From Nitrosospira sp. (GTDB lineage: Bacteria; Pseudomonadota; Gammaproteobacteria; Burkholderiales; Nitrosomonadaceae): a stretch of DNA of 11,691 nucleotides. The DNA lies in the NCBI GenBank assembly GCA_030453055.1, contig JAKDLC010000036.1:1-11691 (forward strand), written 5' to 3'. Positions 1 through 7,605 of this stretch are shown here, piece by piece. A model generated the notes under the pieces. The model did not search any database. It worked only from the letters and a program-made list of their open reading frames with translations, and was not told the DNA's origin. A program made the position numbers and the translations under genes. Numbering within the stretch: position 1 is the stretch's first letter; the number at the start of each line of letters is the position of its first letter.

Positions 1-606
1 CTCGGGCCCGGTTGCCGCCCAGGCGCGGGAAAAAGACCGTGTGACATCGGCTACGACCGGGCCGCATACCTCGACGCCCGTGTCACGCCACGGCGGAATA
101 TCGCGTTCGGGATACCCTACCCACATCTGCCCGACACATAACCCGCTGACAAACGCAATGCGGTTATCCACGCAAACCGATTTTCGGTGAAGCCGGCTCA
201 GCCACCCCAGCGGACTATCGAAGCGCGGCGGATTGAAGCAGCGGACTTCAACGCCGCCATCCCTCAGCCGCCGCCAATAGCTGGCCGATGTTTCAATCAG
301 GGCGCCCATCCAGTCATAAATCAATCTTACCCGGACGCCTTTTTCCGCCTTCGCAATAAGCGCGTCGGCGAATTGTTGCCCGACGTTATCGTCTCGAATA
401 ATATAATTTTCAAAATGAATGGTTTCCTTTGCCGAATAAATTGCGTCAAGCCAGGCTGGGTAATTTCCGCTGCCGTCCTTGAGGAGACGAATGCTGTTGC
501 CATGTACAAGCGGCGCTCCCGCCGCGCGTGAGAAGGCCTGCGCCGCCAGCATGCGTGTAGCGTCCATCGCTTCGCGAGAATGGTCTATCCGCTTTATGGT
601 AGCCAT
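1..606 (-). CDS. Phospholipase D / cardiolipin synthase-like protein, 3' part outside window
   Basis: The reverse strand is open for 202 codons from ATG at 606 to the window edge with no stop, so the gene runs off the left side. The translation matches the N-terminal half of the two-HKD phospholipase D family that includes cardiolipin synthases: a segment [11 protein letters not shown] (about residues 63-73), VRLIYDWMG (93-101), [20 protein letters not shown] (124-143), then [16 protein letters not shown]. The first HKD motif is complete (His140, Lys142, Asp147). Family members transfer phosphatidyl groups to make cardiolipin or hydrolyse phosphodiesters at the membrane. No N-terminal membrane helix is visible, so it resembles the shorter ClsB/ClsC-like forms. 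The second HKD motif would lie outside the window. The start codon has no strong ribosome-binding site. It lies 60 bases after the stop of the upstream gene and in the same reading frame, so translation may be coupled. The exact substrate is unknown. Confidence 0.88.
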   Translation of the reverse strand, partial: MATIKRIDHSREAMDATRMLAAQAFSRAAGAPLVHGNSIRLLKDGSGNYPAWLDAIYSAKETIHFENYIIRDDNVGQQFADALIAKAEKGVRVRLIYDWMGALIETSASYWRRLRDGGVEVRCFNPPRFDSPLGWLSRLHRKSVCVDNRIAFVSGLCVGQMWVGYPERDIPPWRDTGVEVCGPVVADVTRSFSRAWAATGPE

Positions 607-666
607 GCGCCATCGCTTGACATGTGTAGCCGTACGGGCTCCCGCGTCACTTCCATGCAGAACGTT

Positions 667-981
667 TTAATCGATGACCTCCTCGCCATACTTGGAATCG
701 ACATAGCAGCGCATGGCGGCAATAAGGGGAGTGAGTCCCTTCTGCCGGCTCCTGCCTGATCGCATATAAGCCGTGCAGTGCTCCGTGCCGGCTTCCAGGC
801 TGTGGCTAAGGTTTATTCCCTCCTTTTCTATGATCGGTCCTCCTTGAGACCAGTCGGCCGATGGTTTCCAGTGCAAATGGTTGATGAGGCAATGTGAATC
901 CACCACACGCACTTCCGCTGCGCCGCTTGCTTTTGCCACCCAATAATCAAGCAGTTCATCTCTCAGTTCGGATACTTTCAT
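667..981 (-). CDS. DUF2591 family (phage NinX-like) protein
   Basis: This is a 104-residue protein with the hallmarks of the DUF2591 family as I know it: N-terminal LLDYWVAKASG (about residues 10-20), central SADWSQGGPIIEKEGI, and C-terminal LTPLIAAMRCYVDSKYGEEV. The family is common in tailed phages and prophages and has no established biochemical role. The start at 981 is supported by a GGAGAGGA ribosome-binding sequence a few bases upstream and by the family's usual N-terminus. No other phage gene is visible nearby, so it looks like an orphan left by, or captured from, a phage. It precedes the phospholipase D-like gene on the same strand and may share its transcript. Length is normal for the family. 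Confidence 0.85.
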   Translation of the reverse strand: MKVSELRDELLDYWVAKASGAAEVRVVDSHCLINHLHWKPSADWSQGGPIIEKEGINLSHSLEAGTEHCTAYMRSGRSRQKGLTPLIAAMRCYVDSKYGEEVID

Positions 982-1022
982 GGTTCCTCTCCGTGTGGAA
1001 TTTTTATCCGGGCGTCGTAATT

Positions 1023-1052
1023 AGTATACCCCGTGCCTGCATGGCCGGCCAA
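1023..1052 (-). promoter_or_regulatory. Candidate sigma70 promoter for the DUF2591 gene
   Basis: Read on the minus strand, TTGGCC (1047-1052) and TATACT (1023-1028) are separated by 18 bases, giving 4/6 and 5/6 matches to the -35 and -10 consensus. Transcription would start about 35 bases before the DUF2591 start codon. This is pattern matching only. Confidence 0.4.
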
Positions 1053-1070
1053 TGATGCAACCGCCCATAG

Positions 1071-1100
1071 TTTCATATCGGATGAGTATATTGTTATAAT
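1071..1100 (+). promoter_or_regulatory. Weak candidate promoter for the small lipoprotein gene
   Basis: A perfect TATAAT occurs at 1095-1100 with TTTCAT (1071-1076) 18 bases upstream. It faces the lipoprotein gene and would give a leader of about 105 bases. A second TATAAT at 1196-1201 lies too close to the ribosome-binding site to serve well. Confidence 0.28.
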
Positions 1101-1212
1101 TGTGCATTGTTGCTCATGTGCTCTCGCTCGCCGGAACACGGTTTTGTCGCGCATCGCTCTCAGCAAGGATTCGGGTTCCTTATCTTCGCCATATTTATAA
1201 TAAGAGGTTATA

Positions 1213-1386
1213 ATGAAAAAAAGGACATTGTTCTATTTGGGATTGTTCGTTCTCGTGGCTCCGATGTTATCGGGTTGTTGGGTGCTTGCAGCGGCGGGCG
1301 CGGGTGCGTATGGCGGCTATAAGGCGTCAGAGGAAGGTTATGAGCTGCAAAAACCGGTCGTAAAAAAACCCGAAAAGAAGGATTAG
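1213..1386 (+). CDS. Small glycine-rich lipoprotein, 57 residues
   Basis: The ATG at 1213 follows an AAGAGG ribosome-binding site (1202-1207), and the frame closes with TAG at 1384-1386. The protein begins with a basic MKKR, a hydrophobic stretch and a lipobox LSGC with Cys22, the classic signal for lipid attachment and anchoring in the cell envelope. After the cysteine comes a small-residue run, AAAGAGAYGGYK, which recalls a short glycine zipper, then a charged tail rich in Lys/Glu/Pro. Asp or another retention residue is not at position +2 (it is Trp), so outer-membrane sorting is the default expectation. It is a single gene, divergent from the DUF2591 gene and convergent with the large cyclic-di-GMP gene. 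Function unknown; small entericidin-like or structural lipoproteins are possible analogues. Confidence 0.75.
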   Translation: MKKRTLFYLGLFVLVAPMLSGCWVLAAAGAGAYGGYKASEEGYELQKPVVKKPEKKD

Positions 1387-1393
1387 GCTTCAC

Positions 1394-1421
1394 AAACCCT
1401 CAAGTAGGGAAGGGTGGTTTT
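1394..1421. terminator. Weak hairpin between two convergent genes
   Basis: AAACC (1394-1398) can pair with GGTTT (1416-1420), followed by a T and with an A-rich run before it. An alternative pairing is ACCCT with AGGGT. It lies between the lipoprotein gene and the end of the convergent GGDEF-EAL gene and could serve both strands. The stem is short, so the call is weak. Confidence 0.25.
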
Positions 1422-1496
1422 CGGGGTGCGGGATAGCGTAGTGTGAGAAATTTTTGCCGGTCATGACGCAAACCTGAAACGCGCCGCAAATGACGG

Positions 1497-4400
1497 TCAA
1501 CCGCCGGATTCAGGCAGTGACTTGTTTCCCGCGTGCCGTTCCCATGCCGCAACCCATGTTTCAAATTCCGCCGCCGCCATGGGCCGCGCATATAAATAGC
1601 CCTGGCCTTCCTTGCACAAGACACTTTGCAGAAACTCCGCCTGCGCTTCGGTCTCCACGCCTTCAGCAATGATACGCAAACCGAGGCTGAGTCCCATGGC
1701 CACGATGGCGGCTGCGATGGCTTCAGCGTCGACATTACCGGGCAGGTCGCGCACGAAAGACTGGTCGATCTTCAGCCGGTCAACCGTAAACTGCCGCAGA
1801 TATGAAAGGCTTGAGTAGCCTGTGCCAAAATCGTCGATTGCGACCTTTACTCCAAGGGTGTCCAGTTCGCGCAATTTCTGCAGCGCGGGCTCCACACCCT
1901 GCATCACCACACTCTCTGTGAGTTCGAGTTCCAGACGGTTTGGCGTTAGGCCGGATTCACTGAGCGCGCGCGCTACGACTCTTATGAAGTCGTTTTGGCG
2001 AAACTGCACAGCGGAAACGTTTACCGAGACGCATGCGTCCAGGATGCCACGGTCGCGCCACAGCCGAGTCTGCCGGCAAGCCTCGACCAGAATCCACTCG
2101 CCGATCGCGAGAATCAGTCCGCTGTCTTCCGCGATTGGAATAAAACGCGCCGGCGAAATCAATCCATACGCCGGATGCCGCCACCGCATAAGCACCTCCG
2201 CGCCGATAACGCGCCGGGTTGCAAGCTCTATTTGCGGCTGATACACCGGAAAGATTTCGCCGCGCTGAACGGCGCCACGCAGATCGCGTTCCAGGCCGAG
2301 CCGTTCAATGGCTCGCTCCGTCATGTCATCGGAATAAAATTGATAGCGGCCGCGGCCGGCTTCCTTGGCGCTGTACATCGAGGCGTCCGCATTGCGTAAC
2401 AGGACATTGGGCTGCGTGCCGTTATCCGGATAGATGCAAATGCCGACACTGGCGGTTACCAGTAATTCATGCCCTTCGATTCCATATGGCTGCGACAATC
2501 CCCTGATAAGCTTTTCCGCAACGCGCGCAGCATCCTCGGTTGTTTCGATTTCGCTCAGGAGGACGACGAATTCGTCGCCTCCCACCCGGCTTACCGTGTC
2601 AACGCCGCGAACGGAACCCAACATGCGTTCCGCAACGGCTTTCAGCAACTGATCGCCGATTTCATGACCCAGCGAATCATTGATCGGCTTGAAGCGATCC
2701 AGGTCGACAAACAGTACAGCAAGCCGGACCGACTGTCTTGCTGCGCGCTTGATGGCAACCCTCATGCGGTCGGCGAGGAGGGCACGGTTGGGAAGTCCGG
2801 TGAGCGAATCGTAGTGTGCGAGATTCAGGATGCGCTGTTCCGACGCCTTGCGTTCGGTAACATCGCGTGCCAGGACGATAAAACGTGGGTCGAGCCCGGA
2901 ATCGACGTGCTTGCGTGAAACGGACAGCTCAAACCAGAACTTGCCTTGGAAAAGTTCCAGTTCCACTTGCTTGCCGGATGACAGACCTTTTGCCTGCGCC
3001 TCCCGCAGCGCCGACATAATGATATCCACCGCGCCGGGCAGAAGGACATCCGAAATGCTTTTACCGAGCAGGTCTTCGGCCGGGACAGGCGGTAAATGGG
3101 TGCGCGTGGAATGGTAGGCATGGCAGCATCCGTCCAGATCGAGCTCGAACAGCAGGTCGGGTATGGCGTCCAGCGTAGCCCTCAGCTGGCTTTGCGCCGC
3201 GAGCGCCTCGATCTTCCGGTGCTCCTGCTCGGTGATGTCGCGGATCATGGCGACAAAGTAATTCACTTTGCCATCGTCCGTACGTACGCATTTGACATTG
3301 ACATTGGCGATGACAATCGAACCATCCTTGCGGATGTAGCGCTTATCCATCACGTAACCCTCCGATTCCCCGCGCATGACGCGTTCGAACTCGACGCTAT
3401 CTTTGCCGATGTCCTCCGGGTGAGTCAGCTCCGCCCAGGTCTTCACGGCAAGCTCTTCGCGCGAATAACCGAGAATTTCGCATAGTTGATCGTTGAATTG
3501 CAGCCGGCGTCCGGTATCGGAGGAGGTGATCGCCATGCCGATGAATGGCAATTCATAAAAATATTTGAGTAGACGATCCTGCTCGGTCGTGCGGACGAGC
3601 ATCGCCAGTTGGTGTGCGCGCCGCTGCTGGCGCCACAACAGCAGTACCGCCAGGCTCACCGCGGTAATGGCGAAGAAAATCACCAGACTGACCCAGAACA
3701 CCAGAGCCCAGAGCGGCGCCAGAACATCGTCGCGGTCCATCTTGGTTAACACACGCCAGCCGCTACCTGCGACCGGACGGTAGGCGGCGAATACCTGCAC
3801 TCCGCGATAGTCGGTTGCCTGCACCGTCCCCGGTGACACATCACGTCCCGCGATGGCGGCTGAAAAATCTTCTCCGGCGGCCAGAAAATGTTGCGTTGGC
3901 GCAAGGTCCGGCCCGGTGTCCCGTCCAGACCCAGTAAGGTGGTGCAATGTATTGAGATACACAATAGTTTCATCTTTCCGGCGTATCAGCAGGGTTTCCG
4001 CGCCGGGAGCGCCGCCGGGCGATTTCTCGACCAGGGGAATCAGGAATTGTTCGGGATTTGTGCGCAAAACCGCCACCGCAACCGGATTCTCGCCCGTTGC
4101 CAGGGTCAAGGGCACGACGATATCCAGCCGGGCTTTTCCCTTCTCGTCCAGAAACAAGTCGGTGGTTTGTATCCGGCTTGTCTGTAAGGCGATGGGGAGC
4201 AACGCCTGAGTGATCTCCGGCAGCTTACCCTGTTCCTTCAGCAAGGGTTTTCGCGTCGCATCGAACAGCAGCACAGACTCGTAGCCATAGGCTTGCCGGA
4301 TAGCATCCATGCGCTTGCGAATGCTTTCGTACTGGCGGTCGTCGCCCCTTTGCCGCAGACTCGCCACTTTCTCGATGAACGGTTGACTCGTCGCCAATGC

Positions 4401-4832
4401 CTCCGCGTCACCGCGCCGCTCGGCCAGCCAAAGCTCGATTCGCCCCGCTTTAAGGTCAACGATGGTTTGCAGATCGGCGTAGGCGTCGCGCTCCAACTGC
4501 GGGCCGTAAATCTTTACGATGCCAAAACCGACGAGGGGTGCGACCAGCGCCAGGGCGGCGCACATCGGGATCAACCGGACTACCTGGAAATGGGCGGAAT
4601 CCGCACCCGCATCCGCTGTGCCGGATGTGATCATCGGATCCCGCTGAAACTTCAGCAGCAGATAAAGGAGGACGCCGCTGACCGCAATTAAAATCAGTTC
4701 CTGGAGCAGGTAGGCGCGGCTTCGCAGAACCGGGTCGTCGAAGGTGGGCGAAATCAAATAGCCGAAGGCTACTATCCAAAGCGTTGCGAATGCGGCATAG
4801 AGCAAAACGATAAGCCAGACAGGTCTATTCAT
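1497..4832 (-). CDS. Membrane sensor with PAS-PAS-GGDEF-EAL domains (cyclic-di-GMP turnover)
   Basis: This 1111-residue protein has hydrophobic helices at about 5-28, 42-61, 87-106 and 375-400. A periplasmic segment of about 270 residues between the last two looks like a dCache-type ligand sensor. Two PAS regions follow (about 420-535 and 545-665; the first contains FNDQLCEILGYSREEL). The GGDEF domain (about 670-830) has an intact GGDEF active site at 751-755 and an RxxD inhibitory site (RGVD, 742-745) exactly five residues before it. The EAL domain (about 843-1095) has EVL in place of EAL at 879-881 but keeps the other family landmarks: Asn938, ELTES (970-974), DDFGTGYSSL (1000-1009), Lys1021 and EGVET (1057-1061). 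Both synthesis and breakdown of cyclic-di-GMP therefore look possible, controlled by the sensor and PAS domains. The start at 4832 gives a natural first membrane helix but has no strong ribosome-binding site. It is monocistronic, divergent from the gene at 4940. The signal sensed is unknown. Confidence 0.93.
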   Translation of the reverse strand: MNRPVWLIVLLYAAFATLWIVAFGYLISPTFDDPVLRSRAYLLQELILIAVSGVLLYLLLKFQRDPMITSGTADAGADSAHFQVVRLIPMCAALALVAPLVGFGIVKIYGPQLERDAYADLQTIVDLKAGRIELWLAERRGDAEALATSQPFIEKVASLRQRGDDRQYESIRKRMDAIRQAYGYESVLLFDATRKPLLKEQGKLPEITQALLPIALQTSRIQTTDLFLDEKGKARLDIVVPLTLATGENPVAVAVLRTNPEQFLIPLVEKSPGGAPGAETLLIRRKDETIVYLNTLHHLTGSGRDTGPDLAPTQHFLAAGEDFSAAIAGRDVSPGTVQATDYRGVQVFAAYRPVAGSGWRVLTKMDRDDVLAPLWALVFWVSLVIFFAITAVSLAVLLLWRQQRRAHQLAMLVRTTEQDRLLKYFYELPFIGMAITSSDTGRRLQFNDQLCEILGYSREELAVKTWAELTHPEDIGKDSVEFERVMRGESEGYVMDKRYIRKDGSIVIANVNVKCVRTDDGKVNYFVAMIRDITEQEHRKIEALAAQSQLRATLDAIPDLLFELDLDGCCHAYHSTRTHLPPVPAEDLLGKSISDVLLPGAVDIIMSALREAQAKGLSSGKQVELELFQGKFWFELSVSRKHVDSGLDPRFIVLARDVTERKASEQRILNLAHYDSLTGLPNRALLADRMRVAIKRAARQSVRLAVLFVDLDRFKPINDSLGHEIGDQLLKAVAERMLGSVRGVDTVSRVGGDEFVVLLSEIETTEDAARVAEKLIRGLSQPYGIEGHELLVTASVGICIYPDNGTQPNVLLRNADASMYSAKEAGRGRYQFYSDDMTERAIERLGLERDLRGAVQRGEIFPVYQPQIELATRRVIGAEVLMRWRHPAYGLISPARFIPIAEDSGLILAIGEWILVEACRQTRLWRDRGILDACVSVNVSAVQFRQNDFIRVVARALSESGLTPNRLELELTESVVMQGVEPALQKLRELDTLGVKVAIDDFGTGYSSLSYLRQFTVDRLKIDQSFVRDLPGNVDAEAIAAAIVAMGLSLGLRIIAEGVETEAQAEFLQSVLCKEGQGYLYARPMAAAEFETWVAAWERHAGNKSLPESGG

Positions 4833-4905
4833 CGTTTAACGGTAGCGCAAGGGAAAACTTTATTATCGGGTTGCAAAATAACACGGAGGGGTTTCGCCGG
4901 GTGTG

Positions 4906-4920
4906 TATACTTTATGTATA
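4906..4920. promoter_or_regulatory. Small inverted repeat with -10-like sequence in divergent promoter region
   Basis: TATAC (4906-4910) and GTATA (4916-4920) form a perfect 5-bp inverted repeat around TTTAT, in the 107-base gap between two divergent genes. TATACT (4906-4911) also resembles a -10 box for the plus-strand gene, although I see no good -35. It may be a promoter, an operator or chance. Confidence 0.25.
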
Positions 4921-4939
4921 GTCGATTTAGACAAAGACG

Positions 4940-5734
4940 ATGAAGAACCGGATTATCGTTGCGTATGTTCTGCTCATTCTGCCCATTTCGCCGGCGGGCG
5001 CATTTGTCGAGAGCCCTTGCCGGAAGATTCTCGCGCAGGGATTTTACAGCAATTACTCAAAAAGCAACGCTCAACTCAGGGATCGAGCGATGTATGCCGA
5101 ACTTTGTGCATCAAATTTCCAACAAGCCCGGAATATGATCAAACGCGCACGAAGCTCCGGCGCCGACAATTCGCTCGGGGTCGCGTACGGACTCTTCCGT
5201 CCGGGCGAGAGCGGAGCGCAGCGTGGGATATCCCCGTCGGATACCTTGTTTACCGAAGATCGATTCAGTCAGTGGAAGAGCGCGTATTGCTCGAAGAATT
5301 CGTTAGCGGACGCATCACGGGCGGCTGAGTTTCTGTTGCAGAAGACCGTTACGCAGTCGGTGGCAAACGCATGGTCCGCATGTATGCGAGAGCGTGAGGG
5401 CCTCACGTGCTGGGCCACACAGCCCGCGTCGCAGAATGAAGAGATTCTGCTGAATGTCAATTGGATAAAGACCGGTTCTTCGCCACCCCAGGTGCAGCAT
5501 TCCTTCCTGAGCAGAGGCGCTGTCTCGAAATTCGAGGGAGCTGCCGCTAGAAGAATCTTGCCGGCCGGCTACAGGCTGAATGCAGGAACACTGGGGGTTC
5601 CCATCGCGAAGCAGGCGGACACCGGAGTTACCGCTAATCTCAAAGCGAACCACGAGGGAGCGGAACATAGCTGCAACGTTTTTATTCCGGGCGAGCGGGA
5701 CTTCGCGCTGACAACGCCTTTTCCGGCGCGATAG
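4940..5734 (+). CDS. Unrecognised secreted protein with six cysteines
   Basis: This is a 264-residue protein I cannot assign to a family. The N-terminus (MKNR, then a hydrophobic run to PAGA about residue 21) is a signal peptide, so the mature protein should be periplasmic or secreted. The mature part holds Cys27, 56, 117, 148, 157 and 245, an even number that suggests disulfides. Residues 28-155 look mainly helical, and about 165-264 look strand-rich with many Gly, Ala and Pro. No catalytic motif is evident. A weak purine-rich AAAGACG precedes the ATG. The gene is divergent from the GGDEF-EAL sensor and about 200 bases upstream of the metalloprotease in the same direction, but nothing shows a functional tie. 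The signal peptide and good coding appearance make it a real gene; the function is open. Confidence 0.7.
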   Translation: MKNRIIVAYVLLILPISPAGAFVESPCRKILAQGFYSNYSKSNAQLRDRAMYAELCASNFQQARNMIKRARSSGADNSLGVAYGLFRPGESGAQRGISPSDTLFTEDRFSQWKSAYCSKNSLADASRAAEFLLQKTVTQSVANAWSACMREREGLTCWATQPASQNEEILLNVNWIKTGSSPPQVQHSFLSRGAVSKFEGAAARRILPAGYRLNAGTLGVPIAKQADTGVTANLKANHEGAEHSCNVFIPGERDFALTTPFPAR

Positions 5735-5855
5735 TAGGGTTTTCAGACTCACCTGCAGCTAATCAGATGCGGATTGGATCTCATTTCGGGATAACACCTG
5801 ATTTGAATGTCGGGCGTCGAAGTCGCTTGGGGGTTCAATCAGCAGACGGCGCGAT

Positions 5856-5884
5856 TTGACAGTGCAGCCTCTCCGATGTAACGT
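5856..5884 (+). promoter_or_regulatory. Candidate promoter of the PEP-CTERM metalloprotease gene
   Basis: A perfect TTGACA -35 box (5856-5861) is followed after 17 bases by TAACGT (5879-5884), which keeps the first, second and last bases of the -10 consensus. The predicted start would leave a leader of about 45 bases before the ATG at 5935. The rest of 5735-5934 shows nothing else definite. Confidence 0.42.
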
Positions 5885-5934
5885 GTTGCTTTGAAGATGC
5901 ACTTGTTGATTTTATCCACGCGGAGAGCGCTATT

Positions 5935-6951
5935 ATGAAACGCCAAAAACAGACTCGGATCGCGCGCGTAGTGTGTGCAATGATGAACGGCGGCCTGCTG
6001 GCGGGCTGCTTGTCATTTGTGCCCGCAGCCCATGCGGCGATCACCTTTCAGTTCCAGTATGCCGACCCTGCCGGAACGGGATTCCTTGACGCCGCGAACG
6101 GCCCGAGCCGGCAGACTGCCCTGAATACTGCGGCCAGCACGTTCTCCGACATGTTTGGCAGGCACTTCAGCAACTCGGGCACGATCGTGCTGGAGGCCAC
6201 GGCCAGCGATGACGCCAGTGACACGCTGGCATCCGCGGGCAGCAAATTCACCGGCCCCGGTAGTGCGGGATTCAACCTTGGTGAAGTTGTCCGTACCAAA
6301 CTGCAAACCGGCGCCGACCTGAACGGAAACAATGCGGACGGCTCGCTGGATATCAATTTCGGTAACGCGTGGGAGTTGGATTTCAATGCGACGCCCTCGA
6401 ATGCCGAGTACGATTTCTATTCCACCCTGTTTCACGAATTCACGCATGTTCTCGGTTTCGCCTCGACTATCGGGCAATCCGGCGAACCTGTTTTTGGCAC
6501 GCAGAACGCGGGAAGCTGGAGTACCTTCGACAGCTTCATCGTCGATAAGAACGGCGCCAGGATTATCGATCCAGCAACCTTCGCACTGAATCAAGCGGCA
6601 TGGGACGCCGGTAGCGTCGGCGGCGCCAGCCCGGCGGAAGGTTTGTTTTTCGATGGGGCTAACGCCGTGGCCGCAAACGGCGGCGACCCGGCAGGTCTCT
6701 ACACCCCAGAAACCTGGGACGAGAGCAGCAGTGTTTCTCACCTTGACGACGAAAATCCCGCCTACGCGGGTATGATGATGCTCGCCATGTCGGACACAGG
6801 CCCCTACGCACGAGACTACAGCGCGATCGAAGTTGGCATGCTTACGGACCTCGGCTACACTGCGGCCATCATACCCGAGCCCGAGACCTACGCCATGCTG
6901 CTTGCCGGCTTGGGCATGATCGGTTGGATCGCACGGCGCCGTAAGGCCTGA
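5935..6951 (+). CDS. Secreted zinc metalloprotease with PEP-CTERM sorting signal
   Basis: The 338-residue protein starts at an ATG preceded by GGAGAG at good spacing. Residues 1-34 form a signal peptide ending AHA. The catalytic centre is HEFTHVLGF (167-175), the extended HExxHxxGF zinc-binding motif in which His167, His171 and Glu168 are the expected ligands and general base. A downstream SHLDD (His269) followed by MMMLAMS (about 280-287) could supply a third distant ligand and a Met-turn, as in leishmanolysin-like M8 peptidases; this reading is inference. The C-terminus carries PEPETYAM (314-321), a hydrophobic helix and the basic tail ARRRKA, the full PEP-CTERM tripartite signal. The protein should be exported, processed by an exosortase and placed at the cell surface or in the extracellular matrix. 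No exosortase gene is in the window. Substrate unknown. A 6-bp hairpin (AGGCCT repeated, 6944-6958) overlaps the stop codon but has no T-run. Confidence 0.9.
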   Translation: MKRQKQTRIARVVCAMMNGGLLAGCLSFVPAAHAAITFQFQYADPAGTGFLDAANGPSRQTALNTAASTFSDMFGRHFSNSGTIVLEATASDDASDTLASAGSKFTGPGSAGFNLGEVVRTKLQTGADLNGNNADGSLDINFGNAWELDFNATPSNAEYDFYSTLFHEFTHVLGFASTIGQSGEPVFGTQNAGSWSTFDSFIVDKNGARIIDPATFALNQAAWDAGSVGGASPAEGLFFDGANAVAANGGDPAGLYTPETWDESSSVSHLDDENPAYAGMMMLAMSDTGPYARDYSAIEVGMLTDLGYTAAIIPEPETYAMLLAGLGMIGWIARRRKA

Positions 6952-7040
6952 AAGGCCTGATGCCGTGATCCTGCGACTCGAGACCTTGGCAGCCTGTCAG
7001 GAAATCGGGGTCCGGGGTTTCACATTCAGGCGTCTCGATG

Positions 7041-7070
7041 TAATGGTGTAATGGTGTAATGGTGTAATGG
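7041..7070 (+). repeat. 8-bp tandem repeat (TAATGGTG) spanning a start codon
   Basis: Three full copies of TAATGGTG (7041-7064) and a partial fourth (7065-7070) run directly into the coding region that starts at 7067. Each copy contains ATG GTG TAA, a two-codon open frame whose stop overlaps the next ATG as TAATG. ATGs at 7043, 7051 and 7059 thus each open a Met-Val-stop minigene, and the fourth ATG (7067) opens the real gene. Repeat gain or loss would move upstream signals relative to the start but would not extend the protein. Confidence 0.85.
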
Positions 7071-7603
7071 CAACGCCAGCGCTGCGCAAGTCTTTTCTGG
7101 GTAGTCTCCTGATTTTCGGCGCTTGTTGTACGGGAACAATGTCCATGGCCACGGAGCAAAGCCTCGGCGTGGGCGGCCCGCCGCTTACCTACCGCATCGA
7201 TGAGGTCAGCGTACGCCTGACGCGCCATCCCGGCAACCCCGCTTTGCCGATCCGGCGGGTCATTCTGTCTGGCGCCGGTGACGCAACACGGGAGCATGGT
7301 GGCAAAAGTGTGCGATTTCCCTATGGAAGCAAGGATTTGCTGGCTCTTCTGAATGAGCTATACAAGATTCGATTTTTTGACCTGCCCACGCAATATAACA
7401 CGCAATATTCGGTCTTTCTGAAAGACGACGGAACGGTAAGAACAGCGGCGCTGCGCATGCCGGATTCCGGAAGCACCAGCATCTGTTTCGCCGTGACCGG
7501 ATACGAAAAATGCGTCACTTACGGCCGCGACGGTCCGCTCGAGCTGGAGATCATCGCCAAGCAAATTTTCTCCGATGCCGACAGCTTCGGAAGCGAAAAT
7601 TAG
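7067..7603 (+). CDS. Small exported protein, possibly DUF6438-like
   Basis: This is a 178-residue protein with an N-terminal signal region (basic ALRK, hydrophobic to about 20, likely cleavage after SMA near 28). The FGACC sequence could be read as a poor lipobox, but the -3 residue is Phe, so ordinary cleavage is more likely. The mature domain has [14 protein letters not shown] and [22 protein letters not shown] segments (about 90-111), then [11 protein letters not shown] and [23 protein letters not shown]. This pattern recalls the DUF6438 class of small periplasmic domains, a resemblance judged from memory only. The two mature cysteines (140 and 149) could form a disulfide. The start codon lies in an 8-bp tandem repeat with no clear ribosome-binding site upstream, and upstream in-frame ATGs are closed by stops. 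The gene ends three bases before a small inverted-repeat element. Function unknown. Confidence 0.72.
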   Translation: MATPALRKSFLGSLLIFGACCTGTMSMATEQSLGVGGPPLTYRIDEVSVRLTRHPGNPALPIRRVILSGAGDATREHGGKSVRFPYGSKDLLALLNELYKIRFFDLPTQYNTQYSVFLKDDGTVRTAALRMPDSGSTSICFAVTGYEKCVTYGRDGPLELEIIAKQIFSDADSFGSEN

Positions 7604-7605
7604 GT

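Noticed and set aside
187..531. Plus-strand frame of 114 codons at the left side
   Set aside because: It lies antisense to the clear phospholipase D-like frame with its HKD motif.
978..1166. Minus-strand frame of 62 codons overlapping the DUF2591 start by ATGA
   Set aside because: Its end encodes the ribosome-binding region of the DUF2591 gene, it covers the best promoter candidate, and its translation has no recognisable features.
6013..6741. Long minus-strand frame of 242 codons inside the metalloprotease gene
   Set aside because: It is antisense to a gene with signal peptide, HExxH and PEP-CTERM motifs; it shows no motif of its own.
6944..6958. AGGCCT hairpin at the end of the metalloprotease gene as terminator
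   Set aside because: The stem is only 6 bp, the loop is three bases, it overlaps the stop codon and there is no T-run.
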